From Burkholderiaceae bacterium (lineage in GTDB: Bacteria > Pseudomonadota > Gammaproteobacteria > Burkholderiales > Burkholderiaceae_C), in the NCBI GenBank assembly GCA_017999135.1, contig JAGOBT010000086.1:1-9505 (forward strand): DNA of 9,505 bases, given 5' to 3'. Numbering within the stretch: the first letter of the stretch is position 1; every line of letters starts with the position of its first letter. Position numbers and translations under genes: made by a program. Positions 1 through 7,719 of the stretch are shown one piece after another. The notes beneath the pieces are model-generated. The model had not been told where the DNA came from and did not search any database. It was given only the letters and a program-made list of their open reading frames with translations.

Positions 1-412
1 GGTAGGCAAACACGCTGGCGCCGTTGGTGCGGCCATCCGCGCGTTTGAGCAGCGTGGCGAAGTCGTGGCCGTAGAAGATGTTGTCGCCCAGCACCAGCGC
101 GCTGGGGTGGTTGCCCACGAACTGCCGACCCAGGATGAAGGCCTGCGCCAGGCCGTCGGGGCTGGGCTGCACGCAGTAGCTGAGGTTCAGACCCCAGCGG
201 CTGCCGTCGCCCAGCAGGGCCTCGAAGCGCGGCGTGTCCTGCGGCGTGCTGATGACCAGGATGTCGCGGATGCCGGCCAGCATCAGCGTGCTGAGCGGGT
301 AGTACACCATCGGCTTGTCGTACACCGGCAGCAATTGCTTGCTGATGGCCAAGGTGGCCGGGTGCAGCCGGGTGCCGGAGCCGCCGGCCAGGATGATGCC
401 TTTGCGTTGCAT
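1..412 (-). CDS. rmlA: Glucose-1-phosphate thymidylyltransferase RmlA (RfbA), 3' part cut by window edge
   Basis: Condenses glucose-1-phosphate with dTTP to give dTDP-glucose, the first step of dTDP-L-rhamnose synthesis in the cytoplasm. Only the N-terminal 137 codons are present; the family is usually about 290-300 residues, so about half lies beyond base 1. Translation begins [18 protein letters not shown], with the nucleotide-binding GGSGTRLHP signature at residues 10-18 and the conserved lysine of [12 protein letters not shown] at residue 25. Further on are [11 protein letters not shown] (82-92) and LGDN (108-111, sugar/metal-binding aspartate). The ATG at 412-410 follows a GAGGA Shine-Dalgarno-like sequence nine bases upstream. 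It lies 23 bases after the rmlD stop, the normal rmlB-D-A order, so rmlC may come next. The visible motifs make the identification firm. Confidence 0.96.
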   Translation of the reverse strand, partial: MQRKGIILAGGSGTRLHPATLAISKQLLPVYDKPMVYYPLSTLMLAGIRDILVISTPQDTPRFEALLGDGSRWGLNLSYCVQPSPDGLAQAFILGRQFVGNHPSALVLGDNIFYGHDFATLLKRADGRTNGASVFAY

Positions 413-435
413 GGAGATGTGTCCTCGGGGCCGGT

Positions 436-1335
436 TCAGCGTTGCAGGTGTTCGGTCAGCATGCGCACCACGCCGGGCTGCCAATCCGGCAGGTGCAGGC
501 CGAAGGCGGTCTGCAGGCGGCTGGTGTCCAGGCGGGAATTCAAGGGCCGTGTGGCCGGCGTGGGGTAGGCGGTGGTGGGGATGGGGCGCACCGCATCGGC
601 CGCCACCTTGATTGGTACACCGGCAGCGCGGGCGTGTTCGATCACCAGTTGCGCATAGGCATGCCAGGTGGTCTCGCCGCCGGCCACGCAGTGGTACAGG
701 CCGGCCAGTTCAGGCCGGGCCATGGCCTGGCGCAGGGCATGCGCCGTCACGTCGGCCAGCAGTTCGGCGCTGGTGGGCGCGCCCCACTGGTCGGCGATGA
801 CGTTCAGCGCGTCGCGCTCGGCCGCCAGCTTCAGCATGGTCTTGGCGAAGTTGCCGCCGCGCGCCGCATACACCCAGCTGGTGCGCAAGATCAGGTGCTT
901 GCAGCCGCTGGTGGCAATCGCCTGCTCGCCGGCCAGCTTGGTGCGGCCGTACACGCTGAGCGGGCCGGTGGGCGCGTCTTCGCTGCGGGGGCTGTGGCCG
1001 CTGCCGTCGAAGACATAGTCGGTGCTGTAGTGCACCAGCCAGGCGCCACGCGCGGCCGCTTCGCAGGCCAGCACGGCGGGCGCGGTGGCGTTCAGCGCCT
1101 GGGCCAGGTCGGGCTCGCTCTCGGCCTTGTCCACTGCGGTGTGCGCAGCGGCATTGACGATCACGTCGGGCTGCACCGCAGCCACCAGGGCGGCCAGGCT
1201 CTCGGGATGCGAGAAATCGGCCGTCAGCGGCGCCGGGGTGTCGAAGTCGCAGGCCACCAAGTCGCCCAGCGGCGCCAGCGCACGCTGCAGTTCCCAGCCC
1301 ACCTGGCCGTTCTTGCCCAGCAGCAGGATCTTCAT
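436..1335 (-). CDS. rmlD: dTDP-4-dehydrorhamnose reductase RmlD (RfbD)
   Basis: Reduces dTDP-4-dehydro-L-rhamnose to dTDP-L-rhamnose with NAD(P)H, the last step of the pathway. The product has 299 residues, normal for the family. It begins [20 protein letters not shown], with the GxxGxxG-type Rossmann motif GKNGQVG at 7-13. It also shows [12 protein letters not shown] (61-72), YSTDYVFDG (103-111), the short-chain dehydrogenase YxxxK dyad as YGRTK (129-133) and RTSWVY (151-156). The frame stays open upstream to a further ATG at 1428, but that stretch overlaps rmlB and lies before the Rossmann strand, so the ATG at 1335 is chosen. It starts two bases after the rmlB stop (TGAGCATG), suggesting translational coupling. 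Seen directly: motifs and spacing; the activity is inferred from the family. Confidence 0.96.
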   Translation of the reverse strand: MKILLLGKNGQVGWELQRALAPLGDLVACDFDTPAPLTADFSHPESLAALVAAVQPDVIVNAAAHTAVDKAESEPDLAQALNATAPAVLACEAAARGAWLVHYSTDYVFDGSGHSPRSEDAPTGPLSVYGRTKLAGEQAIATSGCKHLILRTSWVYAARGGNFAKTMLKLAAERDALNVIADQWGAPTSAELLADVTAHALRQAMARPELAGLYHCVAGGETTWHAYAQLVIEHARAAGVPIKVAADAVRPIPTTAYPTPATRPLNSRLDTSRLQTAFGLHLPDWQPGVVRMLTEHLQR

Positions 1336-1337
1336 GC

Positions 1338-2405
1338 TCAGGTCCGCCCGGCGTAGTTGGTCGACACCCAGTCGCGGTAGGCGCCGCTCTGCACGCTGGC
1401 CACCCAGTCGGCGTTGGCCAGGTACCACTGCACCGTCTTGCGGATGCCGCTGGCAAAGGTCTCGGCCGGGCGCCAGCCCAGTTCACGCTCGATCTTGCGG
1501 GCGTCGATGGCATAACGCCGATCATGGCCGGGGCGGTCGGTCACGTAGGTGATCAGGCGGGCGTAGGGGCCGGCCGGGTCGGGCCGCAGTTCATCGAGCA
1601 GGCCGCAGACGATCCTGACGATGTCGATGTTGGCCTGCTCGTTCCAGCCACCGATGTTGTAGGTCTCGCCCAGCCGGCCGCCGGCCAGCACCGCGCGGAT
1701 GCCGCTGCAATGGTCGCCCACGTACAGCCAGTCGCGGATCTGCTGGCCGTCGCCGTACACCGGCAGCGGCTTAGCCGCAAGGGCGTTGACGATCATCAGC
1801 GGGATCAGCTTCTCCGGGAAGTGGTAAGGCCCGTAGTTGTTGCTGCAGTTGGTGGTGACCACCGGCAGGCCGTAGGTGTGGTGCCAGGCGCGCACCAGGT
1901 GGTCGCTGGCGGCCTTGCTGGCGCTGTAGGGGCTGTTGGGCTCGTAGGGGTGGTCTTCGGTGAAGGCTGGCGCGCCGGGCTGCAGGCTGCCGTAGACCTC
2001 GTCGGTGCTGACATGGTGGAAGCGGAAGGCCGCCTTGGCATCGCCGGCCAGGCTTCCCCAGTGGGCGCGTGCGGCTTCCAGCAGGGTGAAGGTGCCGTCG
2101 ACGTTGGTCTTCATGAAGGCGCCGGGGCCGTGGATGCTGCGGTCCACGTGGCTTTCGGCCGCAAAGTGCACGATGGCGCGCGGCTGGTGCGTGGCCAGCA
2201 GGCTGTCGACCAGCGCCCGGTCGCAGATGTCGCCGTGCACGAAGGCGTGGCGGGCATCGCCCTGCAGGCTGGCCAGGTTGGCCTGGTTGCCGGCGTAGGT
2301 GAGGGCATCCAGATTGACCACCGGCTCAGCTGCCGGATCCGCCAGCCAGTCGAGCACGAAGTTGCTGCCGATGAAGCCGGCGCCGCCGGTGACGAGAATG
2401 GTCAT
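1338..2405 (-). CDS. rmlB: dTDP-glucose 4,6-dehydratase RmlB (RfbB)
   Basis: Converts dTDP-D-glucose to dTDP-4-dehydro-6-deoxy-D-glucose using tightly bound NAD+, the second step of dTDP-rhamnose synthesis. The product has 355 residues, full length for the family. An extended short-chain dehydrogenase pattern is visible: TGGAGFIGS (6-14), [10 protein letters not shown] (31-40), AAESHVDRS (82-90), the catalytic STDEVYG (133-139, Asp-Glu pair), YSASK (160-164, catalytic Tyr and Lys) and [17 protein letters not shown] (186-202). STDEVYG together with LTYAGN separates it from GalE and other epimerases. The ATG at 2405 comes one base after the manC-type stop, with GGAAA about six bases upstream of the start. 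The downstream neighbours are rmlD and rmlA, completing three of the four rhamnose genes. Confidence 0.97.
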   Translation of the reverse strand: MTILVTGGAGFIGSNFVLDWLADPAAEPVVNLDALTYAGNQANLASLQGDARHAFVHGDICDRALVDSLLATHQPRAIVHFAAESHVDRSIHGPGAFMKTNVDGTFTLLEAARAHWGSLAGDAKAAFRFHHVSTDEVYGSLQPGAPAFTEDHPYEPNSPYSASKAASDHLVRAWHHTYGLPVVTTNCSNNYGPYHFPEKLIPLMIVNALAAKPLPVYGDGQQIRDWLYVGDHCSGIRAVLAGGRLGETYNIGGWNEQANIDIVRIVCGLLDELRPDPAGPYARLITYVTDRPGHDRRYAIDARKIERELGWRPAETFASGIRKTVQWYLANADWVASVQSGAYRDWVSTNYAGRT

Positions 2406-2406
2406 G

Positions 2407-3858
2407 TCATTTCCGTCCGTAGGTGTCTTCGAAGCGCACGATGTCGTCTTCGCCCAGGTAGCTGCCGCTCTGCACCTCGATGATCTCCAGCGGCACCTTG
2501 CCCGGGTTGGCCAGGCGGTGGGTCTGGCCCAGCGGGATGTAGGTACTCTGGTTCTCGGCCAGCAGCAGCACCTTGTCGCCGTTGGTGATCTCGGCGGTGC
2601 CGCTGACCACGATCCAGTGCTCGGCCCGGTGGTGGTGCATCTGCAGGCTCAGGCTGGCGCCGGGCTTGACCATGATGCGCTTGACCTGGTGGCGCGGGCC
2701 GTTGTCGATGCTGTCGTACCAGCCCCAGGGGCGGTGCACCTTGCGGTGCAGCGTCTGCTCGCCACGCTGTTCGCTGCCCAGCTGGTTGACGATGAGCTTC
2801 ACGTCCTGGCTGCGGGCGCGGCTGGCCACCAGCACGGCGTCGGCGGTTTCCACCACCACCACGTCATCGAGCCCCACCACGCTGACCAGCCGGCTGTGGG
2901 CATGCACCAGGGTGTTGTGGCTGTCCTTGACGATGGCGTCGCCCACGCTGGCGTTGCCCTGCGCATCCTTGGGGGCCACCTGCCAGACGGCGTCCCAGGC
3001 GCCCAGATCATTCCAGCCGGCGTCCAGCGCCACCATGCGGATGGGGATGTCGGTGCCGGGGCATTTCTCCAGGACGGCGTAATCCACCGATTCCGACGGC
3101 ACGGCGGTGAACTCGGCCTTGCCCGGGCGCACGAACTTGGCGTCGGTGCTGCGGGCGGCCCAGGCGGCGCGGGTGGCGGTGGCGATGTCGGGGCGGAACC
3201 GCTGCAGTGCCGCCATCCACACGCTGGCCTTCAGCACGAACATGCCGGCGTTCCAGAAGTAGCCGCCCTCGGCCAGATAGCGCGCGGCGGTGGCGGCGTC
3301 GGGCTTCTCGACGAACCGGGCCACGGCCGGGGCTGTGTCGCCGTCGCCCGCCACCCGGATGTAGCCGTAGCCGGTCTCGGGCTTGTCGGGGGTGATGCCC
3401 AGGATCACGATGCAGCCATCTGCCGCCACCTGCACGGCAGTGCGCAGCGCGGCAGTGAACGCGGCCGTGTCGGTCACCGTCTGGTCGGATGAATTGACCA
3501 CCAGCACCGGGTCGGCACCGCCTTCCAGCGCGGCCAGCGCGGCCAGCGTGACGGCCGGCGCGGTGTTGCGGCCTGCGGGCTCCAGCAGCACGGCGGCGGG
3601 TTCGAGCTTCAGCTCACGCAGCTGGTCCAGCACCAGGAAGCGGTGGTCTTCATTGCCGACGATGCTGGGCGCGGCCACGGTGATGGTGTCGTCCTGCAGC
3701 CCTTGCAGGCGTTGCACCGCCTGCTGGAACAGGCTGTGCCGGTTGTCGGCATCGCCCGACAGCACCAGGAACTGCTTGGGAAAGCCGGCGCGCGACAGCG
3801 GCCACAGCCGTGTGCCGGACCCGCCGGCCATGATGACGGGTTGAACGTGCAGGGTCAT
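2407..3858 (-). CDS. manC: Mannose-1-phosphate guanylyltransferase / mannose-6-phosphate isomerase (bifunctional, type II PMI)
   Basis: Predicted to isomerise fructose-6-phosphate to mannose-6-phosphate (C-terminal domain) and to form GDP-mannose from mannose-1-phosphate and GTP (N-terminal domain). The 483-residue length fits the ManC/XanB/AlgA/CpsB family. The nucleotidyltransferase part shows [12 protein letters not shown] (12-23), FPKQF (26-30), [12 protein letters not shown] (91-102), FVEKP (182-186) and NAGMF (203-207). The cupin isomerase part has HRPWGWYD (375-382), [15 protein letters not shown] (406-420, metal-binding histidines) and a C-terminal half of the barrel. The position often occupied by PADH/PADQ reads NSSDQ (122-126), keeping the aspartate but losing the proline. 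The start at 3858 overlaps the galE stop as ATGA; the longer ATG at 3909 lies inside galE and was not used. No phosphomannomutase gene, needed between the two activities, is in the window. Confidence 0.94.
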   Translation of the reverse strand: MTLHVQPVIMAGGSGTRLWPLSRAGFPKQFLVLSGDADNRHSLFQQAVQRLQGLQDDTITVAAPSIVGNEDHRFLVLDQLRELKLEPAAVLLEPAGRNTAPAVTLAALAALEGGADPVLVVNSSDQTVTDTAAFTAALRTAVQVAADGCIVILGITPDKPETGYGYIRVAGDGDTAPAVARFVEKPDAATAARYLAEGGYFWNAGMFVLKASVWMAALQRFRPDIATATRAAWAARSTDAKFVRPGKAEFTAVPSESVDYAVLEKCPGTDIPIRMVALDAGWNDLGAWDAVWQVAPKDAQGNASVGDAIVKDSHNTLVHAHSRLVSVVGLDDVVVVETADAVLVASRARSQDVKLIVNQLGSEQRGEQTLHRKVHRPWGWYDSIDNGPRHQVKRIMVKPGASLSLQMHHHRAEHWIVVSGTAEITNGDKVLLLAENQSTYIPLGQTHRLANPGKVPLEIIEVQSGSYLGEDDIVRFEDTYGRK

Positions 3859-4871
3859 GCGGCAAATCCGTTGGGGTTGTGTTGTTGCCAGCGCCAGCTG
3901 TCGGCGCACATGCGATCCAGGTCATGCCGGGCCTGCCAGCCCAGCAGTTGCTGCGCCAGCGACGGGTCGGCATAGCAGGCGGCCACGTCGCCGGGCCGGC
4001 GCGCCACGACGGCGTAGGGCACCGGCCGGCCGCTGGCGCGCGCATAGGCAGCCACCAGTTCCAGCACGCTGTAGCCGCGCCCGGTGCCCAGGTTGACGGT
4101 GAACGAGCCGGGCGCGTCGAACAGGCGCCGCAGCGCGGCCACATGGCCTTCAGCCAGGTCGACCACGTGGATGTAGTCACGCACGCCGGTGCCGTCGGGC
4201 GTGGGGTAGTCGTTGCCGAACACGTTGAGCTGCGCGCGCCGGCCCACGGCCACCTGCGCCACGTAGGGCATCAGGTTGTTGGGCGTGCCGCGCGGGTCTT
4301 CGCCGATCAGGCCGCTGTCATGCGCGCCCACCGGGTTGAAGTAGCGCAGGCAGGCGGTTTGCCACTGCGCATCGGCTGCGCCCAGGTCACGCAGGATGGT
4401 CTCGCCGATCAGCTTGGTCTGGCCGTAGGGGTTGGTGGCCGTCAGCGGGCTGTCTTCGGTGATGGGCAGGCGCTGCGGGTCGCCGTACACCGTGGCGCTG
4501 CTGCTGAACACGATGCGCCGGCAGCCGGCAGCGCGCATGGCCTCGCAGGTGGTGACCAGCCCGCCGATGTTGTTGCGGTAGTAGGCCAGGGGCTGGGCCG
4601 TGCTCTCGCCCACCGCCTTGAAGGCGGCGAAGTGCACCACCGCGTCGATCGCATGCCGGCTGAAGATGCCCTGCATGGCCGCCGCGTCGCAGACGCTGGC
4701 CTGCTCGAACACCGGCACCTGGCCGCCCAGGCGCTGCAGCCGTGCCAGCACCTCGGGTGAGCTGTTGGAGAAGTCGTCGACCCCCACCACCTGGAAGCCG
4801 GCCTGCTGCAGGGCCAGCCAGGTGTGGGACGCGATGTAGCCGGCCGCGCCGGTCAGCAGGATGGTGGGCAT
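3855..4871 (-). CDS. galE: UDP-glucose 4-epimerase GalE
   Basis: Interconverts UDP-glucose and UDP-galactose through a transient 4-keto intermediate with bound NAD, supplying UDP-galactose for the polysaccharide. From the ATG at 4871 the protein has 338 residues, the same as E. coli GalE. Visible motifs are TGAAGYIASHTW (7-18, Rossmann loop with Ala where the third Gly is usual), FAAFKAVGES (81-90), SSSATVYG (123-130), the catalytic Tyr149/Lys153 in NPYGQTK, RYFNPVGAH (176-184), GEDPRGTPNNLMPY (190-203) and GTGVRDYIHV (227-236). An in-frame GTG at 4892 overlaps the preceding stop as GTGA and would add seven residues (VSTGPQR). Neither start has a strong Shine-Dalgarno sequence; ATG is preferred because it places the Rossmann strand at the very N-terminus. 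The stop overlaps the start of the next gene. Confidence 0.95.
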   Translation of the reverse strand: MPTILLTGAAGYIASHTWLALQQAGFQVVGVDDFSNSSPEVLARLQRLGGQVPVFEQASVCDAAAMQGIFSRHAIDAVVHFAAFKAVGESTAQPLAYYRNNIGGLVTTCEAMRAAGCRRIVFSSSATVYGDPQRLPITEDSPLTATNPYGQTKLIGETILRDLGAADAQWQTACLRYFNPVGAHDSGLIGEDPRGTPNNLMPYVAQVAVGRRAQLNVFGNDYPTPDGTGVRDYIHVVDLAEGHVAALRRLFDAPGSFTVNLGTGRGYSVLELVAAYARASGRPVPYAVVARRPGDVAACYADPSLAQQLLGWQARHDLDRMCADSWRWQQHNPNGFAA

Positions 4872-4888
4872 GCGCTGCGGGCCGGTGC

Positions 4889-6100
4889 TCACTGCAGCAC
4901 GAACTGGCCGTAGCAATTGACACCGTTGCTGGTGTACGGGTTGCCCACCTGGCTGACGCTGCGGGTGTCATGGCTGAGGTTGCAGCCGACCTGGATGGCG
5001 CGGGTGGGCAGCCAGCGCGCGCCCAGGCTCAGGCTGGTGGTGCGGTCGCTGCCGTTGATGGCAAACCGGGTGCCCTCGAAGCTGCGGCGGACATGGTCGA
5101 TGCCGGCGGTCAGCGCGATCTTGGCGCTCAGGTCATAGTCAGCGCCCAGGCGCATGGCGGTGCTGACCCGGTCGAACTCGACCGACGGGGTCTGGCCCTG
5201 GAAGTCGAAGGTGGAGTTGCCCTGGCTCAAGTCGCGTGACAGCCGGGTGCTGAGCTTGACCTTGCCGGTGATCTGCGTGCTGCCGCGCAATTCGGCCGTC
5301 ATGCCAGAGTAGTCGCGCTGCGGCGACTGGCTGTGGTCGGTGCGGGTGTGGCTGATGCGGGCATACAGGTTGGTCAGGCCGCTGGGCGTCCAGTTGCCCG
5401 TCAGGTCGATGTCGCGGCGCTTGTACGGGTCGTTGCGCGAGACGTACTTCACATGCGACTGGCGCCAGGCCAGGCCCACGGTGGTGGCGCCGCCCAGGCG
5501 GTAGCGCGCTCCCAGCGAGCCGCTGCTCTGGTTGTATTCCGACCCCGCAAAGGCCTGGGCTGAGTAGCGCACCTGCCTGGCACTGGCCGTGGCCTCGGCC
5601 GTGAGCCGGGTGACGGTGCCCAGCCGCACGGTGGCGTTGATCTGGTTGTTGTCCTCGATGTTGCGCTCGGCGGCCAGGCCCGACTGGTAGGCCGGGTCGT
5701 AGTTGCGCAGGCTGCGGTCGGCGCTGACACCCAGGCGGCCCGACAGGCGTGCCACGGTCTCCCAGTCCAGCCCCAGGTTCAGGCCATAGCCTTCGTTGTT
5801 GAGCTGGTCGTTCTTGGCATAGCGGCTGGCGCGCAGTGAGCCGCTGCCGCTCAGGCGCTGCCGGCCCCAGGTCTGGTCGATGCCGGCCACCAGCGATGTC
5901 GTGGAAATGGTGTCCGATTCGCTTTGGGCACCCGCGGGCAGGCCCGCGTTGCCACCCACCCGGTACAGGTTCGACTCATGCCCGAACGCCTGCGACACGC
6001 CGATGTAGTAGGGGCTGGTTTCAGCCATCGCCAGCGGGCTGGCCAGCAGCACCAGTGCAGCGGCGATGCGGGTGGCAGGACGGGGGAAGAGGGTGCGCAT
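4889..6100 (-). CDS. EpsL-like outer-membrane beta-barrel protein of exopolysaccharide locus
   Basis: Probably an outer-membrane beta-barrel taking part in polysaccharide export or assembly; the precise role of this family is not established. The 403-residue product begins with a clear signal peptide: RIAAALVLLASPLAMA follows a basic N-terminus, with likely cleavage after AMA at residue 26. The mature part lacks long hydrophobic helices and consists of alternating-polarity stretches rich in Ser, Thr, Arg, Gly and aromatic residues, such as RLSGSGSLRASRYAKND and TTVGLAWRQSHVKYVSRND. It carries just two cysteines, Cys373 and Cys396, in the last two predicted strands, plausibly a periplasmic or extracellular disulfide. 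It ends CYGQFVLQ, without a terminal aromatic residue. The start has GGAG seven bases upstream and lies 42 bases after the priming transferase gene. This context and architecture match XrtB/PEP-CTERM-associated EpsL proteins; another barrel family is possible. Confidence 0.75.
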   Translation of the reverse strand: MRTLFPRPATRIAAALVLLASPLAMAETSPYYIGVSQAFGHESNLYRVGGNAGLPAGAQSESDTISTTSLVAGIDQTWGRQRLSGSGSLRASRYAKNDQLNNEGYGLNLGLDWETVARLSGRLGVSADRSLRNYDPAYQSGLAAERNIEDNNQINATVRLGTVTRLTAEATASARQVRYSAQAFAGSEYNQSSGSLGARYRLGGATTVGLAWRQSHVKYVSRNDPYKRRDIDLTGNWTPSGLTNLYARISHTRTDHSQSPQRDYSGMTAELRGSTQITGKVKLSTRLSRDLSQGNSTFDFQGQTPSVEFDRVSTAMRLGADYDLSAKIALTAGIDHVRRSFEGTRFAINGSDRTTSLSLGARWLPTRAIQVGCNLSHDTRSVSQVGNPYTSNGVNCYGQFVLQ

Positions 6101-6142
6101 GGGGGGTCTCCAGTCGGCGCCGGCTGCCGCCAGCGGGATCAG

Positions 6143-7534
6143 TCAATAGGCCTTGCTGTCGGCCAGCACCGATTTGACGGTGCGCAGAATAATCACCAAG
6201 TCCAGGCCCAGCGACCAGTTGCGCAGGTACTCCAGGTCGTATTCCACGCGGGCCTGCATCTTGTCGAGGGTGTCGGTCTCGCCGCGGTGGCCGTTCACCT
6301 GGGCCCAGCCGGTGATGCCGGGCTTGACCTTGTGCCGCACCATGTAGGCCTTGATCAGCTGGCGGTACATCTCGTTGTGCGCCACCGCATGCGGGCGCGG
6401 GCCCACGATGCTCATGCGGCCCTGCAGCACGTTGATGAACTGCGGCAGTTCGTCCAGCGACGTCTTGCGGATGAAGGCGCCGAACGGCGTGATGCGCGGG
6501 TCGCCCTTGGTGGCCTGCTTGACCACCGGGCCGTTGTCCATCGCACGCATCGAGCGGAACTTGTAGACGATGATCTCCTCGCCGTCCAGGCCGTTGCGCT
6601 TCTGGCGGAAGATGATCGGCCCGGGCGAGCTCAGCCGCACGCCGACGGCCACCGCGATCATGATCGGGAAGATCAGCAGCAGGATCAGGATCGACAGCAC
6701 GATGTCGCTGACACGCTTGATCAGCCGGTTGGTGCCGGTGAACGGTGTTTCGCAAATGCCCACCACCGGCACGCCGCTCATGTCCTGCAGGCGGCCCTGG
6801 ATGATGCTGATGCCGAACACGTCGGGCACGAAGTAGATCGACGCGGTGGTGCCCTGCAGATGCTCCAGCAGGTCGATGATGCGTGGCTGCGAGCCCAGCG
6901 GCAGGGTGATGAACACCTCCTTGATGCCATGGGCACGGATGTAGGGCGCCGCGTCAAGCAGGTTGCCCAGGCGCTGGTTCAGGGTGCTGGCATGCACCCG
7001 GGCGTCGGCGCGGTCGTCGAAGTAGCCCAGAAAGTCCACGCCCTGCGTGGGGCTGGACGCCAGCGCGTGCGCCACCTTCACGCCCAGCGCGCCGGCGCCG
7101 AGCACCACCGCACTGCGGCGGTTGCCGGGGTCGCGCGCCTGCCGGCGGATGGCCTTGTAGCCCAGCCGCACCGCGGCCAGTTGCAGCACGGGGGTGATCA
7201 CGGCCCAGAACAGCATCACGTCGTGCTGGAACAGGTCGAGGCTGCGGGTGCCGTAGCCGAAGCCCAGCAAGATGGCCAGCAAGGTCAGCCACGAGCCCAG
7301 GATGCCCACCGCGGCCGAGCTCAGCCGGTCACGGAACCGGTTGATGCCGGGAAAGGTGAGCGCCAGCACCAGGAAGCACAGCGTCAGGTCGGCACGCCCG
7401 ACGTCCTCGCCATGCCAGGCCAGCGCGCCCAGGTACACCAGCACCGTGATCGCGGGCTCGAGCACCGTGGCGATGAACGCGGTGACCGATTGCGGGGCGC
7501 TGTTGAAGTTGCGGGGGCTGCGGGACTCGAACAT
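6143..7534 (-). CDS. Undecaprenyl-phosphate glucose (hexose-1-phosphate) phosphotransferase, WcaJ/EpsB-like
   Basis: Starts polysaccharide repeat-unit synthesis by moving a hexose-1-phosphate, probably glucose-1-phosphate from UDP-glucose, onto undecaprenyl phosphate at the inner membrane. The 463-residue protein has about four N-terminal membrane segments (roughly 19-39, 51-65, 74-92, 105-122). A soluble CoA-binding-like Rossmann domain follows, with VVLGAGALG at 143-151. A further membrane helix spans 278-299, and the C-terminal half is the sugar-transferase domain. The latter shows KRVSDI (273-278), SSPGPIIFRQKRNG (302-315), YKFRSM (324-329), RKTSLDELPQ (356-365, catalytic Asp361-Glu362 pair), GRMSIVGPRP (372-381) and KPGITGWAQVNG (404-415). 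AAGAG lies five bases before the ATG. It is the first well-supported gene of the operon. Family and reaction type are well supported; glucose rather than galactose as substrate is inferred. Confidence 0.93.
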   Translation of the reverse strand: MFESRSPRNFNSAPQSVTAFIATVLEPAITVLVYLGALAWHGEDVGRADLTLCFLVLALTFPGINRFRDRLSSAAVGILGSWLTLLAILLGFGYGTRSLDLFQHDVMLFWAVITPVLQLAAVRLGYKAIRRQARDPGNRRSAVVLGAGALGVKVAHALASSPTQGVDFLGYFDDRADARVHASTLNQRLGNLLDAAPYIRAHGIKEVFITLPLGSQPRIIDLLEHLQGTTASIYFVPDVFGISIIQGRLQDMSGVPVVGICETPFTGTNRLIKRVSDIVLSILILLLIFPIMIAVAVGVRLSSPGPIIFRQKRNGLDGEEIIVYKFRSMRAMDNGPVVKQATKGDPRITPFGAFIRKTSLDELPQFINVLQGRMSIVGPRPHAVAHNEMYRQLIKAYMVRHKVKPGITGWAQVNGHRGETDTLDKMQARVEYDLEYLRNWSLGLDLVIILRTVKSVLADSKAY

Positions 7535-7557
7535 CAGGCTCTTGGTGCGGTGGGCAG

Positions 7558-7579
7558 GCTGGCAGCGCTGGCTGCCAGC
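7558..7579. repeat. Perfect 9-bp inverted repeat with 4-base loop
   Basis: GCTGGCAGC (7558-7566) and GCTGCCAGC (7571-7579) are exact reverse complements separated by GCTG. In the minus-strand transcript the hairpin would end about 23 bases before the ATG of the priming transferase. No T-run follows on either strand, so it is not an intrinsic terminator. It could be an mRNA leader structure or an operator; the function is unknown. Confidence 0.6.
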
Positions 7580-7600
7580 TCGGACCGCCGGGGCTGTTGG

Positions 7601-7638
7601 ATTCCGCCTGACCGGTGGTGCACCGGCAGCAGCGGAAT
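7601..7638. repeat. 38-base imperfect palindrome (16 pairs, two small bulges)
   Basis: The outer arms ATTCCGC (7601-7607) and GCGGAAT (7632-7638) pair perfectly. Inside them CTG (7608-7610) pairs with CAG (7627-7629), and CCGGTG (7612-7617) pairs with CACCGG (7621-7626) around a 3-base loop. Only A7611 and the two bases 7630-7631 are unpaired in the stem. It lies between the candidate EPS promoter and the EPS start, so it would fold in the mRNA leader. As DNA it could equally be a regulator-binding site. Confidence 0.6.
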
Positions 7639-7660
7639 GTTCAAAAACCGCGCATTCTCG

Positions 7661-7689
7661 TTGATAAACATGTCACCTCACGCTGTCGG
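7661..7689 (-). promoter_or_regulatory. Candidate sigma-70 promoter for the EPS operon
   Basis: Read on the minus strand, CCGACA (7689-7684) is a partial -35 match. Seventeen bases later TATCAA (7666-7661) is a four-of-six -10 match, in the most AT-rich part of the gap. Transcription would begin near 7654, leaving a leader of about 120 bases that contains both inverted repeats. The matches are weak, so this is a suggestion only. Confidence 0.3.
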
Positions 7690-7713
7690 ACTGGGGGGCC
7701 GTGGCCGACTGCC

Positions 7714-7719
7714 TACAAT
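7714..7719 (+). promoter_or_regulatory. -10 box (TACAAT) for ubiJ, probably leaderless
   Basis: TACAAT matches the sigma-70 -10 consensus at five of six positions and ends six bases before the ubiJ ATG at 7726. Transcription from it would begin at or within a base or two of the ATG. No convincing Shine-Dalgarno sequence precedes that ATG. The -35 region (CTGGGG at 7691-7696, 17-base spacer) is poor. Confidence 0.45.

Larger units (their letters stand above)
7534..7671 (-). other. Doubtful 45-codon leader ORF overlapping the EPS start
   Basis: An ATG at 7671 opens a 45-codon frame beginning MFINENARFLNIPLLPVHHR. It is preceded by GAGGTGAC, a good Shine-Dalgarno match though close to the start. 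Its TGA overlaps the ATG of the priming transferase by one base (TGATG), the layout of translational coupling. Against it: its third codon positions are less GC-rich than those of neighbouring genes, it runs through both inverted repeats, I recognise no family, and the best promoter candidate would start transcription downstream of its ATG. It may be a leader peptide or chance. Confidence 0.18.

Noticed and set aside
3859..3909. Upstream ATG for the manC-type gene at 3909
   Set aside because: It would extend into galE by 17 codons with no family similarity; the ATGA overlap start at 3858 gives the expected N-terminus.
442..3975. Long plus-strand open frames opposite rmlD, rmlB and the manC-type gene
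   Set aside because: Composition-driven shadows; the minus-strand frames contain complete catalytic motifs in the right order.
7558..7579. Rho-independent terminator
   Set aside because: The stem is strong, but neither strand has a following T-run, and it lies upstream of the EPS operon rather than at a gene end.
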